Source: Acidobacteria bacterium 13_2_20CM_2_57_6 (GTDB lineage Bacteria; Acidobacteriota; Terriglobia; Acidiferrales; UBA7541). Taken from it: a stretch of DNA of 50,105 nt. The DNA is taken from assembly GCA_001917435.1 (NCBI GenBank), contig MNEA01000110.1:1-50105 (forward strand), given 5' to 3'. Position numbers and translations under genes: made by a program. Under the pieces are notes generated by a model. The model made no database searches and was not told the DNA's origin. It saw nothing but the letters and a program-made list of their open reading frames with translations. This document shows, one piece after another, positions 17,138 to 27,636 of this stretch (positions are counted from its first letter, which is position 1; the number at the start of each line of letters is the position of its first letter).

Positions 17138-18078
17138 AATCTAAAGTAAAACTTGAGAAAAAACCAAAGGGCCTCACCTTCCAGGATCTGATTCTTCAAC
17201 TCTCGCACTTTTGGGTGAAGCAAGGTTGCGTGCTGCAACAACCGTATGATGTAGAAGTTGGCGCCGGCACGATGCACCCGCAAACGTTTTTGCGCGTGCT
17301 TGGGACACATGCCTATCGGGTTGCCTACGTTCAGCCCAGTCGTCGGCCCGCCGACGGCCGCTACGGCGAGAATCCCAATCGGCTGTACAAACACTCCCAG
17401 TTTCAGGTGATCCTTAAGCCCTCTCCGGTGGATGTGCAGGACATCTACCTGAAGAGTTTGGGCGCTATCGGCATCAACCTGAAGGAACACGACATTCGAT
17501 TTGAAGAAGACAACTGGGAGTCTCCCACCCTGGGAGCGTGGGGTATTGGATGGCAAGTGCTTCTGGATGGTCTGGAAATCACACAGTTCACCTACTTTCA
17601 GCAGAGCGGCGGAATTGATCTTGACCCTATCTCCGTGGAGCTCACCTACGGTCTCGAACGCATCTGCGCGTTCCTTCAGGGCGTCGAGAGCGTTTACGAC
17701 CTTCGGTGGTCCGAGGACAAAACTTATGGGGACATTCGCCTGATGGAGGAGCAGCAATTTTCGGAATACAGCTTCGATCGCAGCGATGCGTCCGCGATTC
17801 GGTCCGAATTTGAATTGCATGAGAAGCAGGCCAAGGAACTTCTTGACGGGTTCAAGGGCCTGGAAGGGAAGGAGCGCGTTCGTTATCCGCTGCTTGCCGC
17901 CTACGATCACTGCCTCAAGTGTTCTCAGCTTTTCAACCTGATGGACGCGCGCGGCGTAATCTCCACCACGGAGCGCGCCGCCCTCATGGCCCGCGTCCGA
18001 ACCATTGCTTGCCGGACTGCCGCAGCGTACCTTTCGCAAATCGGCAGCGCTTCAGCCCAGCGCGAGGCGCGCGCATGA
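17134..18078 (+). CDS. glyQ: Glycyl-tRNA synthetase alpha subunit
   Basis: The catalytic class II subunit of the heterotetrameric glycyl-tRNA synthetase. 314 residues, with near-invariant family blocks: [59 protein letters not shown], then QYF-like [10 protein letters not shown] place the start at TTG 17134, which shares bases with the recO stop (TTGA) and has GGAG at the right distance; the frame stays open further upstream inside recO. Its stop overlaps the glyS ATG, so recO, glyQ and glyS are translationally coupled. Confidence 0.95.
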   Translation: MKSKVKLEKKPKGLTFQDLILQLSHFWVKQGCVLQQPYDVEVGAGTMHPQTFLRVLGTHAYRVAYVQPSRRPADGRYGENPNRLYKHSQFQVILKPSPVDVQDIYLKSLGAIGINLKEHDIRFEEDNWESPTLGAWGIGWQVLLDGLEITQFTYFQQSGGIDLDPISVELTYGLERICAFLQGVESVYDLRWSEDKTYGDIRLMEEQQFSEYSFDRSDASAIRSEFELHEKQAKELLDGFKGLEGKERVRYPLLAAYDHCLKCSQLFNLMDARGVISTTERAALMARVRTIACRTAAAYLSQIGSASAQREARA

Positions 18079-20219
18079 AGGTACCCACGGCAGACAAGCG
18101 CGTCGAACTCCTGTTCGAGGTCGGCTGCGAAGAAATTCCGGCGGGGATGCTCCCTAAAGCCGAAGAGGAACTTCGTACGAATGTTGAGAAGCTGCTCACC
18201 GCCGAAAGTCTCGCGGACGGGGTGTCGGTGGAGACTTTCAGCGCGCCGCGCCGACTGACTACCTGGGTCCGTGGGCTGCGCGCCAAACAGCCGGACGTCG
18301 AAACGGAAGTGACCGGGCCACCCAAGTCTGTGGCTTACGATTCCGTCGGCGCGCCGACACGCGCGGCACAGAGCTTCGCCGAGAAGCAGCGCGTTCACGT
18401 CAGTGATCTTTATCTGGTCCAAACGCCCAAGGGTGAGTACCTGGCCGCCAAACAAGTGAAACTGGGGAGGACCGCCGAGCAAATCCTGACAGGCATCCTC
18501 CCGCGAGCTGTGCACGATCTCACATGGCCGCGCTCCATGACATGGACGGGCCTCGACGGCGCACGCTTTATTCGTCCGATCCGCTGGATCGTGGCGGTGC
18601 TCGACGGCAAGCCGCTGAAACTTTCTGTCGCCGGCATCGCTGCCGGACGCACCACGCGCGGGCATCGCTTTCTCGGATCGAGTGCCGTTACCGTCAGCAA
18701 CTTTGCGGACTACGAGAAGCGTCTCCAGCAAAACGGGGTGATCATTCGCTCCGCCAAGCGTCAGGAAAAAATCGCGGCGGAACTCGAGGCACATGCCAAG
18801 AAGGGGAGCTACCGCATTCACGAGGACGCGACGCTTCGGAAGCTGGTAGCCTATCTCAACGAATACCCTACGGTCATTCAGGGCAATTTCGATCCGGCCT
18901 TTCTAAGTCTCCCCGACGAGATTTTGGTCACGGTAATGCGCGACCACCAGAAGTATTTCGCCGTGGAAAAGAAGAACGGGGAACTGGCGCCCCACTTCCT
19001 GGCAGTCATCAATCTGGACAAGGATGGCAAGGGGTTGATCCGCGCCGGACATGAGCGTGTCCTCCGGGCGCGCTTTGCCGACGCGCAGTTCTTCTGGCAG
19101 GCTGACCAGAAATGTCGGCTCGCCGACTATTTACCCAAGCTGGAGCGTGTTACGTACGAATCGCGTCTTGGCAGCTATCGCGACAAGGTCGAGCGCATCC
19201 GCACCATATCCCGCTGGTTCACAGAGCAGTGGTTCAATCTGGGCATGGTTCTTGCCCACGTCGCAGAAGCCGATCGCGCCGCAGAGCTGGCCAAGTGCGA
19301 CCTGGCCACCGAAATGGTGCGCGAGTTCACCGAGCTTCAAGGCATTGTAGGGGGGCTATACGCACGCGCCCAAGGCGAGTCTGACGAAATTGCTGACGCC
19401 GTCTATGATCACTACCGTCCCGTCGGGCTGGATGATCCCATACCGCGCAATCTGACCGGGTGCGCTGTCGCGCTTGCGGACAAGCTCGATTCCGTGGTCG
19501 GCTGTTTTGCAGTGGGAGTGATCCCCACTGGATCGAGCGATCCCTACGCCTTACGCCGCGCCGCATTGGGAATGGTCAAGATCATTCTGGAGAAGAAGCT
19601 CCCTGTTCCGCTTCCCCTGGCAATCGGCGCGGCGTCTAAGGCGCTATTGACCCACAAGCCCAAGCGCGGCGTGACGCCGGACCAGGAAGCGCAAATCCTT
19701 GACTTCATTCTCGACCGCGCCAAGTTTGTCTTCCGTGAACGGGAAGGCTTCGGATACGACGAAGTTAGCGCTGTTTTCCGGGCTGGCGCCGATGATTTAG
19801 TGGACGCGCAAAAACGCCTGGCCGCCTTAAGGGTCATTCGCAAGTCCAAGAACTTCGAGCCGCTTGCGGTTTCCTTCAAGCGCATTCGCAAAATCCTGGA
19901 GAAGGCCAATGTGGCGCCAGGCAATTCTCTCCATGTGAATCCGGAGCTGTTTGAGAATGCCGCAGAACGCGGGCTCCATTCCGCAGTTCGGGATGCCGCG
20001 TCGAAAGTGCAGACGCAGAAGCGCGCAGGGAAGTATCAGGAGGCTTTGGAAACCATTGCCGGGTTGCGAAAAGCCGTCGATCATTTTTTTGATGGCGTCA
20101 TGGTGATGGCAGACAACGAAGCCGTACGAAACAACCGCCTGGCATTGCTCGCGGAATTGCTGCGCGAGTTCACGACCGTGGCCGACTTCTCTGAACTTGG
20201 CGGTGAAGAGCGGCGCTAG
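18075..20219 (+). CDS. glyS: Glycyl-tRNA synthetase beta subunit
   Basis: 714 residues, the usual length. The N-terminal [20 protein letters not shown] motif is the family hallmark. In the middle are [10 protein letters not shown] and [14 protein letters not shown], and the C-terminal end holds the DALR-type anticodon-binding helices. It pairs with GlyQ to charge tRNA-Gly. The ATG at 18075 overlaps the glyQ stop as ATGA; the frame is open upstream within glyQ but this start fits the family. A palindromic element and a hairpin follow the stop. Confidence 0.95.
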   Translation: MKVPTADKRVELLFEVGCEEIPAGMLPKAEEELRTNVEKLLTAESLADGVSVETFSAPRRLTTWVRGLRAKQPDVETEVTGPPKSVAYDSVGAPTRAAQSFAEKQRVHVSDLYLVQTPKGEYLAAKQVKLGRTAEQILTGILPRAVHDLTWPRSMTWTGLDGARFIRPIRWIVAVLDGKPLKLSVAGIAAGRTTRGHRFLGSSAVTVSNFADYEKRLQQNGVIIRSAKRQEKIAAELEAHAKKGSYRIHEDATLRKLVAYLNEYPTVIQGNFDPAFLSLPDEILVTVMRDHQKYFAVEKKNGELAPHFLAVINLDKDGKGLIRAGHERVLRARFADAQFFWQADQKCRLADYLPKLERVTYESRLGSYRDKVERIRTISRWFTEQWFNLGMVLAHVAEADRAAELAKCDLATEMVREFTELQGIVGGLYARAQGESDEIADAVYDHYRPVGLDDPIPRNLTGCAVALADKLDSVVGCFAVGVIPTGSSDPYALRRAALGMVKIILEKKLPVPLPLAIGAASKALLTHKPKRGVTPDQEAQILDFILDRAKFVFREREGFGYDEVSAVFRAGADDLVDAQKRLAALRVIRKSKNFEPLAVSFKRIRKILEKANVAPGNSLHVNPELFENAAERGLHSAVRDAASKVQTQKRAGKYQEALETIAGLRKAVDHFFDGVMVMADNEAVRNNRLALLAELLREFTTVADFSELGGEERR

Positions 20220-20223
20220 CAAT

Positions 20224-20240
20224 TTCAAGTATTACTTGAA
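20224..20240 (+). repeat. Perfect 17-bp palindrome, copy A
   Basis: TTCAAGTATTACTTGAA has 8-base arms around one central base. It begins five bases after the glyS stop and is followed at 20251 by a terminator-like hairpin. Related copies lie at 15339 and 22916. As RNA it could form a 6-bp stem with a UAUUA loop. Confidence 0.65.
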
Positions 20241-20250
20241 CTAATGCAAA

Positions 20251-20271
20251 GTCGGCGTGCCGACAATTTTT
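20251..20271 (+). terminator. Terminator-like hairpin after glyS
   Basis: GTCGGC-GT-GCCGAC (20251-20264; more likely a 5-bp stem with a 4-base loop) is followed by AATTTTTCC. It is short but well placed, 31 bases past the glyS stop and before ppdK. Confidence 0.5.
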
Positions 20272-20343
20272 CCGGACGCCGCTGCGGAATGGCGGTACTA
20301 GGAAAGCGTTCCACAATTCAAAAAACGACAAGCGAGGCGTACA

Positions 20344-22918
20344 GTGAAAAAATGGGCGTATTTTTTCGGTGCCGGCAAGGCAGAAGGGGATGGAACCTGG
20401 CGAGATCTCCTCGGTGGTAAGGGCGCGGGTCTCGCCGAGATGACCAAGATCGGCTTGCCGGTGCCAGCTGGTTTCACCATCTCCACGGAAGCCTGCGACT
20501 ATTTTTACAAGAACGGAAAGAAGTATCCTTCCGAGTTGAAGAAACAGGTGGCCGATAACGTCGTGACGCTCGAGCGCACCACAAAGAAGAAGCTTGGCGA
20601 CCCGAAGAATCCACTCCTTGTTAGCGTGCGTTCCGGCTCTGCTCGCTCCATGCCCGGAATGATGGAGACGATTCTCAATCTCGGCTTGAACGACCGCTCT
20701 GTCGCAGGCCTCGCTTCTACAACCAGGAATGAGCGATTCGCTTATGACGCATATCGCCGCTTCGTGCAAATGTATTCGACGGTGGTCATGGGCATGTCCA
20801 AAGAGGATCTTGAGCACCGCCTTCGCGCCCTAAAAGACCGGCTGCGCGTTAAGGAAGATACCGCTGTGCCCGCCAGCGGCTGGAAAGAATTGGTGGCGGA
20901 ATACAAGGCCTATTTCCGCAAAGAATCAGGGAAGGATTTTCCGGATGACCCCATTGATCAGCTTTGGGGAGCGATTGGCGCCGTGTTCGGTTCCTGGATG
21001 GCAGAGAAGGCAGTGACCTATCGCCGCGTCGAGAAAATTACGGGCCTGCTCGGTACCGCCGTCAACGTCGTGCAAATGGTCTTCGGAAATACCGGCGACA
21101 CTTCCGGTACCGGCGTCTGCTTCACTCGCGATCCGAGTTCTGGCGAGAAGATTTTCTACGGCGACTATCTTGTGAATGCCCAGGGCGAAGACGTGGTGGC
21201 CGGCATTCGCACTCCGATGCCTTTGCGCGCAATGCAGAAGACGATGCCCAAGGTTTACGGGCAGCTCGAAAAGGTTCGAGTAAAACTTGAAAAGCATTAT
21301 CGCGACATGCAAGACATGGAGTTCACCGTTGAAGACGGCAAGCTGTACATGCTGCAGACGCGCACCGGGAAGCGCACACCGGCCGCTGCATTCCGCATCG
21401 CCGTTGACATGGCTAACGAAAAACTCATCACCAAGGAAGAAGCCATTCTCCGCATCAAGCCCGAGGACATCGAGCGCCTCTTCTATCCGGTGATCGATGT
21501 CAAGGTCGACAGGAAGTCCCTGACGTCAAAAATCCTGGCCACTGGAATCAACGCTGTGCCCGGCGCGGCCGTCGGCAAAGTTGTTTTCTCAGCGCAGAGA
21601 GCGGAAGAGTGGGCCGAGCGCGGCGAGAAAGTTATCTTGGTCCGGCGCGAAACCAGCCCTGAGGATGTTGGTGGCATGGCAGTCGCGCAGGGCATTTTGA
21701 CGGCTACCGGCGGCAAGACCAGCCATGCCGCTGTCTTACACCGAAGCGATGCCATTGGTTGTTCCGCAGCTTCCGAAGTCTTACGAAACGCTGATGAAGT
21801 GGGCCGATGAGACGCGCCGGCTGCGTGTCCGTACGAACGTGGACACCCCGCAAGATGCGCGCAAGGCCATTGAGTTCGGCGCAGAGGGCATCGGCCTGTG
21901 CCGTACGGAACACATGTTCTTCACCGACTTCGAGCAGCCGGAGAGGAGCCATGAACGCCAGCGTGCCATCCAGGAAATGATCCTGGCCGACAGCAGGGAA
22001 GCACGCGTCAAGGCACTCGATAAGTTGCTGCCGTTTCAACGGCGCGATTTTGTCGGCATCTTCAAAGCCATGGACGGTTTCCCGGTCACTATCCGGCTGA
22101 TTGACCCGCCGCTCCACGAGTTCGTCCCCCACGAGCGCGCCAAGCAAGAGGAGCTGGCCCGTGATTTGAAGATCGATGTCGAGGTCGTCGCCCGCCGTGT
22201 CGAGCAATTGCACGAAGCGAATCCCATTCTCGGTCATCGAGGCTGCCGCCTGGCTATCACTTATCCCGAGATTCTCGAGATGCAGGTGCGCGCCATCATC
22301 GAGGCAGCCATCGAATGCCAAAAATCAGGAATTAAAGTATTACCTGAGATCATGCACCCGCTCACCCTGGATCGTAAGGAACTCTTCATTCTCGAACAAG
22401 CGACCCGTCGTGTCGCAGAGGATCTGATCAAGAAATCCGGCGTGAAGTTAAATTATCTGGTGGGCACGATGATCGAGCTGCCGCGCGCGGCATTGTTGGC
22501 CGGCGAGATTGCGCAAGTGGCGGAGTTCTTTTCTTTCGGTACCAACGACCTGACGCAAACCACAATGGGACTCTCCCGAGACGATGCCGGCCGCTTCCTG
22601 CCGGACTACGTGGACGAGAAGAAAGCAGGCGTTTTTGCTGCAGATCCCTTCCAATCGCTCGATACCAAAGGCGTTGGCATGCTAATGGGCTGGGGCATCG
22701 AGCGCGGCCGCAAAACACGTCCTAAACTCAAAATCGGTATCTGCGGCGAACATGGCGGCGATGCGGACAGCGTGAAGTTCTGTCATCAAGTTGGCATGGA
22801 CTACGTCAGCGCTTCACCGTTCCGCGTTCCCATTGCGCGCCTGGCCGCAGCTCAAGTAATAGTTGAAGAAAAGGAAGCGCGGAAAAAGAAGCGGAATCTC
22901 CGCCCCAAGCCAGCCTAA
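20344..22918 (+). pseudogene. ppdK: Pyruvate, phosphate dikinase, broken by an internal deletion and frameshift
   Basis: PPDK interconverts pyruvate, ATP and phosphate with PEP, AMP and pyrophosphate. The first frame (20344-21810) gives the ATP-grasp part and the phosphohistidine motif GGKTSHAAV (His461), then leaves the family sequence and stops. The family sequence resumes in another frame at about 21737 (a short TEAMPLVVPQLP stretch, then LMKWADETRRLRVRTN) and runs through the PEP-binding barrel to 22918. Compared with the well-known clostridial enzyme about 47 residues are missing between these points, so roughly 140 bases are lost and the frame is shifted. GTG starts the gene at 20344. 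Either the gene is dead, two halves are made, or the assembly is wrong. Confidence 0.8.
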
Positions 22919-22931
22919 AGTAATACTTGAA
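22916..22931 (+). repeat. Palindromic element, copy C
   Basis: TAAAGTAATACTTGAA, identical to 15339-15354. Its first three bases are the ppdK stop codon, and a 10-bp-stem hairpin follows two bases later. Confidence 0.6.
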
Positions 22932-22932
22932 G

Positions 22933-22973
22933 TCGGCAGTGAGCGCGCATGTAACGCCGCCGGTCACTGCCGA
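22933..22973. terminator. Hairpin between convergent ppdK and LptFG genes
   Basis: TCGGCAGTGA (22933-22942) pairs perfectly with TCACTGCCGA (22964-22973) across a 21-base loop; TTTCCTTTT follows on the plus strand. It lies between the two stop codons and could end transcription from either side. Confidence 0.55.
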
Positions 22974-22982
22974 TTTCCTTTT

Positions 22983-25313
22983 CTACGTCGGCATTTTGAA
23001 AAAGAAGTACAGCCCTAGGAAAAAGAAAATGATGTCCGGCGACCACCCTGCCAGGAACGGAGGAAGCTGCCCCACGCCTCCCATGGCTTCCAGGAGTCTT
23101 GCCACCGACAAGTAGGCAACCCCCAATCCCATCCCCAGCGCCACCCCTCCCACCGCGCCGCGCGTCCCGACCAGAAATGCGAATGGGATCGCCAGCAGCA
23201 TGCTCACGGGCGCCATCAACGGGAAGGCTACCTTTTCGTGCCATTGCACGGACAGCGTCGACACATCGAAGCCCGCGCGCTGCAGTCCGTCAATGTAATT
23301 TCGCAGCTCCCGCCAGCTCATCTGAAACGCCTGCCGCACCTCGCGGTTGAAGTAACTGGGCGGCTCCGTGAGTTCCGGCAGCGAGGTCACAGGAGGCAGG
23401 TGCTCGTAGCGGACAATCGCGCCATCGGCGAAATCCCTCACCCAACTCCCTTCGAGAACCCAGACCTTTTGCGTTTCCGACCATCGCGCGCGCGCGGCAA
23501 AGACGCGCCGGCGCACCTGAAACGTCACCGGATCGATTTCCAGCACAGTGAGCCCGCCAAAAAGGTTTTGCGTCGGGTCGAACAGGTCGTAATTATAAAT
23601 CTTCGAGCTTTCCCCAAAGATCCAGCGCTGCGGGTGGGTATATGTCTGCGGCGGACGGCCCTTAATCAAGTTATGAAGGGCGTCCTGGCGCTGGTTCGCG
23701 TAGGGCAGATACGTATCGTCAAGCCCGATCATAGCTAGGGCGAGCGTCAGTCCCGCAAGCAACAACGGCACCGCCAGCCGGTACATGCTAATTCCGCTGG
23801 CTTTGATGGCCACGATTTCGTTGTTTTTGCTCATGATTCCCAGCGTCACCAGAACAGCCACCAGCGCACCCAGGGGCGCGAGCTGATAGAGGAGGTAGGG
23901 CGCAAGGTAGCGAAAATAATCGACCACGATTAGGAAGGGAACTCGATGGCGGGCAATGTCGTCGAGGAGCTCGAAGAAGGTAAATGTCTCGAACAAAAAA
24001 ACAAACGCGCCCATTAAGAGCACGAAATAATAAAGGAACCGCCGCAAAACATAAATGTCGATCAATTGCGGAAAGCTTCCGCTGGAACGGGACAAGACTT
24101 CTTGCGCTGGGTGTTCGCCATTCACGCCATTTGCCGTGGCGGCTTTGGCGCGCGCTAGCGCTCTTCGCCGGCGCAAGAGGCGCTTTCTTGATTTCAGGTA
24201 ATTGATGGGACGGAGCCAGCGGTTCTCGCCACGGAATTGCTCCATCCGCGGCAGCAGTACGAGCCCAAGCAGGAAAACGATGACGTTGGCGGCCCAGGTT
24301 CCCGCCCCTGGTGTCAATGCACCTTGCCGGGCAAGATTCGCCCCCGTCACGGTCAGCAAGTAATACGAAGCGATCAGGATGACGGCAAGAAGCGCGCCCG
24401 CCGCCCGGCCGCCGCGCCGTGGCTGGGCTCCGAGAGGTACCGCGATTAGCGCAAAGGCAAAGCACGCAATCGGAAATGCAAAGCGGCGGTGAAGCTCCAC
24501 GCGGGCCTCTCGCCAGCCCGGGCCGTTATCATTCCAAAGCTCACTTACCGAGCGCTCGGGATTGTTGAGCTGACGCGGTGGAGCCGCGGCCAGGCCGCTA
24601 AACTCGATCGGCCAATCGCTCTGCCCAAATGCGGTAACGGAGTAGTGGTCTGCGTCCTCGCGCGAAAATTCGTGGGTCGTGCCGCCCTGCAGGTGCAGCT
24701 CCAACTTGCCTTGTTTCGGCTCGGCAATCACGATGGCCTTCTCAGCCAATGTCAACTGTGAGCCGCCCTCCCCGCCCGTCTGCGCCAGGAATACGCCGTG
24801 CCATTGTGTGCCCGCCGCCGTCACATCGTTAACGTAGAGAACCATGCGCGGAAAGCGTTCATCGAATACCCGCGGCTGCAAAGCAAAAGAGATCTGCGAG
24901 GTAACCAAGTCGGCCTGCAAAGAACGAAACGTCCGCAGAGCCAGTGGTCCAAGCCAGGTCGTCATTGCCAGCGTCACAACTGCGCCCGTGAGCGCCAAAA
25001 CACCCACCGGCAGCAGAATCCGGCGGCGACCGATGCCCAGCGCCGTCAAGGCAATGATCTCGCTGTCCGCCGACATGCGCCCAAGTCCCAGCAGCACGCC
25101 GATCAGCGTGGCCATCGGCACGGTGAACACAAACACAGCAGGAAAGATGCAGACAAAGAGCGTCAAAACTTGCACGCCGGAACCGCTGTGGCGCACAAAC
25201 AGCTCCATCAACCGGACCAATTGCGGCACGAAAAAGACAAAAGTGAAGACGATAAGTCCGAGGAATGCGTGGCGGAAAACTTCGCGGACGATATACCGGT
25301 CCAGGATGCGCAT
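22983..25313 (-). CDS. Fused LptF-LptG lipopolysaccharide export permease
   Basis: About 776 residues containing two complete YjgP/YjgQ permease units. Unit one begins MRILDRYIVREVFRHAF and carries its membrane helices, a periplasmic beta-jellyroll stretch and the C-terminal helices up to about residue 385. A basic linker (KSRKRLLRRRRALARAK) joins unit two, which begins IDIYVLRRFLYYFVLLMG and ends with a last membrane segment. LptF and LptG normally are separate proteins that with LptB extract LPS from the inner membrane; the fusion would be a one-chain transmembrane part. I chose ATG 25313, which matches the LptF N-terminus; the frame is open to 25421. Confidence 0.9.
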   Translation of the reverse strand: MRILDRYIVREVFRHAFLGLIVFTFVFFVPQLVRLMELFVRHSGSGVQVLTLFVCIFPAVFVFTVPMATLIGVLLGLGRMSADSEIIALTALGIGRRRILLPVGVLALTGAVVTLAMTTWLGPLALRTFRSLQADLVTSQISFALQPRVFDERFPRMVLYVNDVTAAGTQWHGVFLAQTGGEGGSQLTLAEKAIVIAEPKQGKLELHLQGGTTHEFSREDADHYSVTAFGQSDWPIEFSGLAAAPPRQLNNPERSVSELWNDNGPGWREARVELHRRFAFPIACFAFALIAVPLGAQPRRGGRAAGALLAVILIASYYLLTVTGANLARQGALTPGAGTWAANVIVFLLGLVLLPRMEQFRGENRWLRPINYLKSRKRLLRRRRALARAKAATANGVNGEHPAQEVLSRSSGSFPQLIDIYVLRRFLYYFVLLMGAFVFLFETFTFFELLDDIARHRVPFLIVVDYFRYLAPYLLYQLAPLGALVAVLVTLGIMSKNNEIVAIKASGISMYRLAVPLLLAGLTLALAMIGLDDTYLPYANQRQDALHNLIKGRPPQTYTHPQRWIFGESSKIYNYDLFDPTQNLFGGLTVLEIDPVTFQVRRRVFAARARWSETQKVWVLEGSWVRDFADGAIVRYEHLPPVTSLPELTEPPSYFNREVRQAFQMSWRELRNYIDGLQRAGFDVSTLSVQWHEKVAFPLMAPVSMLLAIPFAFLVGTRGAVGGVALGMGLGVAYLSVARLLEAMGGVGQLPPFLAGWSPDIIFFFLGLYFFFKMPT

Positions 25314-25413
25314 GACGCGAACGGTGAGTGTAACACGGTCGCGACAACGCTCGCCTAGCCGCGTTCTGTGTATCTCTTCCGCAGGCCCCTGAGAATCCTT
25401 TAAGTTTGCAACT

Positions 25414-25603
25414 CTAGCCACGCACCGGGTGGGGACTCTCCAGGTAAGCCCAGCGCTCCACGATCTGCCGGTTGGCGATCCGCCAAATCACGATTCCTGA
25501 GAACGAATTCTTCAAAATGATTGCGGATGAATTCCTTCATCTCCGCATGCGTCATTCCGGTCTTGGGATTCTTGACTTCCGACGAATCCGCTGCTGTGCT
25601 CAT
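25414..25603 (-). pseudogene. Remnant of a SnoaL-like (ester cyclase) gene
   Basis: The frame from ATG 25603 gives MTHAEMKEFIRNHFEEFV, which matches the start of SnoaL-like polyketide/ester cyclases. The C-terminal end of that family (IVIWRIANRQIVERWAYLE then SPHPV) continues in a different frame and stops at 25414. The middle of the protein, most of the domain, is missing, so this is an internal deletion with a frameshift. It lies 15 bases after the NmrA-type gene on the same strand, probably a former operon partner. Confidence 0.65.
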
Positions 25604-25618
25604 TTCGGTTCTCTATCT

Positions 25619-26488
25619 CTAGGCTGACGCGGCCTGATCTCGAAATTCCTTGGCATTCGCCTTCAGGTATTGATCGAGTGTCACGGGAGCGCGCTCAATC
25701 AAGGATCGAAGCACACCATCGGTTTTCGCGCCGCCGCCCTGCTTGTAATACTGCTGAAGTTCCAGAAGCGCCGTCACCTGCCACTCCGGCATACCCATGC
25801 CAAGCATCGCTTCGCGCTGCGCCGATTCCGGAATGTCCACGTAATTCACGGTGCGGCCGGAGATTTTGGAGATTCGCTTGGCCAGCTCTTCATTCGATAT
25901 CGCCTCCGGTCCATTCAATTCATACGTTTTTCCGGAGTGCGGACCACCGCGAAGCGCTTTGACGGCCACAACGGCGATGTCCCCAACGTCCAGATAGCTG
26001 ACCTTAGCGTCGCCCATTGCTGCATAGAATGCGCCCTGCGTGCGTATGCTCGCAGCATTGTAGGTCACGATGTTCTGCAAAAAGCCATTGGGCCGCAGGA
26101 TCGTGCAGCTCATTCCCGACGACTTGAGCTTATCTTCAACCTGACGGTGCCAGCTCGGAAACGACTTCGGGTAATCTCCCGCTCCGAGGGCTGAATTCAG
26201 AACCACGTGCTTTACTCCAGCTTGCTTGCACGCGACGAGCATATTGCTTTCCAGTTCCACGAGCTGCGGAATCGGGGAACAAACCACGTACACGAAATTC
26301 ACTCCGTCCAGCGCCTTGCGCAGACTATGCTTGTCCGCATAATCCGCCAGCACTGCCTGGCATCCCGAGGGCGCCTTAGCGGCCTCCTCCTTGGACCTGT
26401 ACATGGCCCGGACTTTGGACTCTCTTCGGATCGCTTCGAGCAAAACCGCTTTGCCAACGCTCCCGCTGGCGCCAGTGATAAGAATCAT
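25619..26488 (-). CDS. NmrA/SDR-type NAD(P)-binding protein
   Basis: 289 residues with an N-terminal Rossmann fold: MILITGASGSVGKAV contains the GxxGxxG dinucleotide loop. LRPNGFLQN in the middle, without the usual YxxxK catalytic pair, places it among atypical SDRs of the NmrA/HSCARG type. These act as NAD(P)H sensors or as quinone and other reductases. The start is well supported by GGGGAGAAG. It is followed by the SnoaL-like remnant. Confidence 0.85.
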   Translation of the reverse strand: MILITGASGSVGKAVLLEAIRRESKVRAMYRSKEEAAKAPSGCQAVLADYADKHSLRKALDGVNFVYVVCSPIPQLVELESNMLVACKQAGVKHVVLNSALGAGDYPKSFPSWHRQVEDKLKSSGMSCTILRPNGFLQNIVTYNAASIRTQGAFYAAMGDAKVSYLDVGDIAVVAVKALRGGPHSGKTYELNGPEAISNEELAKRISKISGRTVNYVDIPESAQREAMLGMGMPEWQVTALLELQQYYKQGGGAKTDGVLRSLIERAPVTLDQYLKANAKEFRDQAASA

Positions 26489-26698
26489 TTTCTTCTCCCC
26501 ACTTTATGAAGCTCGCCGCAGTCCTTTGAATTCAGGCGGCCTCGTGCGAGCCGGATGTTCACGACCATGGTATAAACACCGTCGGCCTCGGTGGGCGTGC
26601 GCTGAATCCAGCGCAACATAAAAATACCACAGGCCCTTTTCTGCGGAATGAATTTGATTACACTATTGCTGCCCAGTTCCAGAGGACTTTAGATCTCG

Positions 26699-27541
26699 TC
26701 ACGCCGACGCCGCGACTGCTCCGGCTTTGAAAAATGCGATCAACTCCTCATTGATTTGCTGCTTCAAGGTCGAGCACATGCCGTGCGGCCCGCCGGGAAT
26801 GACCTTGAGCGTGGCTCCTTTTACGAGCTTCGCGGATAAAAGCGCTGAATCGGCGATCGGAACGATCTGGTCGTCGTCGCCATGAAGGATAAGTGTCGGC
26901 ACGTCGATTTTTTTCAGATCTTCGGTGAACTCCGTTTCCGAAAAGGCCTTGATGCAGTCATAGGCGGCCTTGAGTCCGCACCACATTCCTTGCAACCAGA
27001 ACGAGTCCCGCAGGCCCTGGGAAACGTTTGAACCTGGCCGATTGGCGCCGTAGAACGGGGCGCTAAGGTCCTTGAAAAATTGCGACCGGTCATTGACAAC
27101 GCCGGCGCGGATTTGGTCGAAAACCTCAATGGGCAATCCTCCAGGATTGGCAGGCGTCTTCAGCATGAGCGGAGGCACCGCGCCGATCAGCACAGCTTTT
27201 GCCACGCGTTTTGAGCCGTGACGACCGATGTAGCGCGCAACTTCTCCGCCTCCAGTCGAGTGACCGATGTGAATGGCGTCCTTCAGGTCAAGTTTCTCAA
27301 CGAGTTCCGCTAGGTCGTCCGCGTACGTGTCCATTTCATTGCCTTCCCACGGTTGGCTGGAACGCCCATGACCGCGACGGTCATGCGCGATACAACGGTA
27401 GCCGCGGTCGGCAAGAAACAGCATTTGGTCTTCGAAAGCGTCGGCGCTTAGAGGCCATCCGTGACTGAACACCACAGGCTGTCCTTTGGCCCAGTCTTTG
27501 TAGTAGATCGTCGTGCCGTCTTTGGTCGTGATCGTTGCCAC
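26699..27541 (-). CDS. Alpha/beta hydrolase, non-heme chloroperoxidase/arylesterase type
   Basis: 280 residues, cytoplasmic (no signal peptide). Nucleophile elbow GHSTGG with Ser95, oxyanion-side HGWP near 27-30, the acid in [10 protein letters not shown] and the base His in GGPHGM complete the triad. The [15 protein letters not shown] stretch is typical of cofactor-free haloperoxidase/esterase members. The natural substrate cannot be told. Start GTG behind AAAGGAG at a good distance. A single gene with its own gap on both sides. Confidence 0.9.
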   Translation of the reverse strand: MATITTKDGTTIYYKDWAKGQPVVFSHGWPLSADAFEDQMLFLADRGYRCIAHDRRGHGRSSQPWEGNEMDTYADDLAELVEKLDLKDAIHIGHSTGGGEVARYIGRHGSKRVAKAVLIGAVPPLMLKTPANPGGLPIEVFDQIRAGVVNDRSQFFKDLSAPFYGANRPGSNVSQGLRDSFWLQGMWCGLKAAYDCIKAFSETEFTEDLKKIDVPTLILHGDDDQIVPIADSALLSAKLVKGATLKVIPGGPHGMCSTLKQQINEELIAFFKAGAVAASA

Positions 27542-27636
27542 GGAATGTTCTCCTTTCTGTTTAAATTCCTCGAAAATAGTGCCACTGCCGAATCTTTAAT
27601 TCCAAGTGCGCAGCCTGGGGGCACCCGCGCCTTCTC

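Noticed and set aside
24350..24375. AAGTAATAC-like word resembling the palindromic element
   Set aside because: It is explained by the codons for Ser-Tyr-Tyr-Leu-Leu in the LptFG gene.
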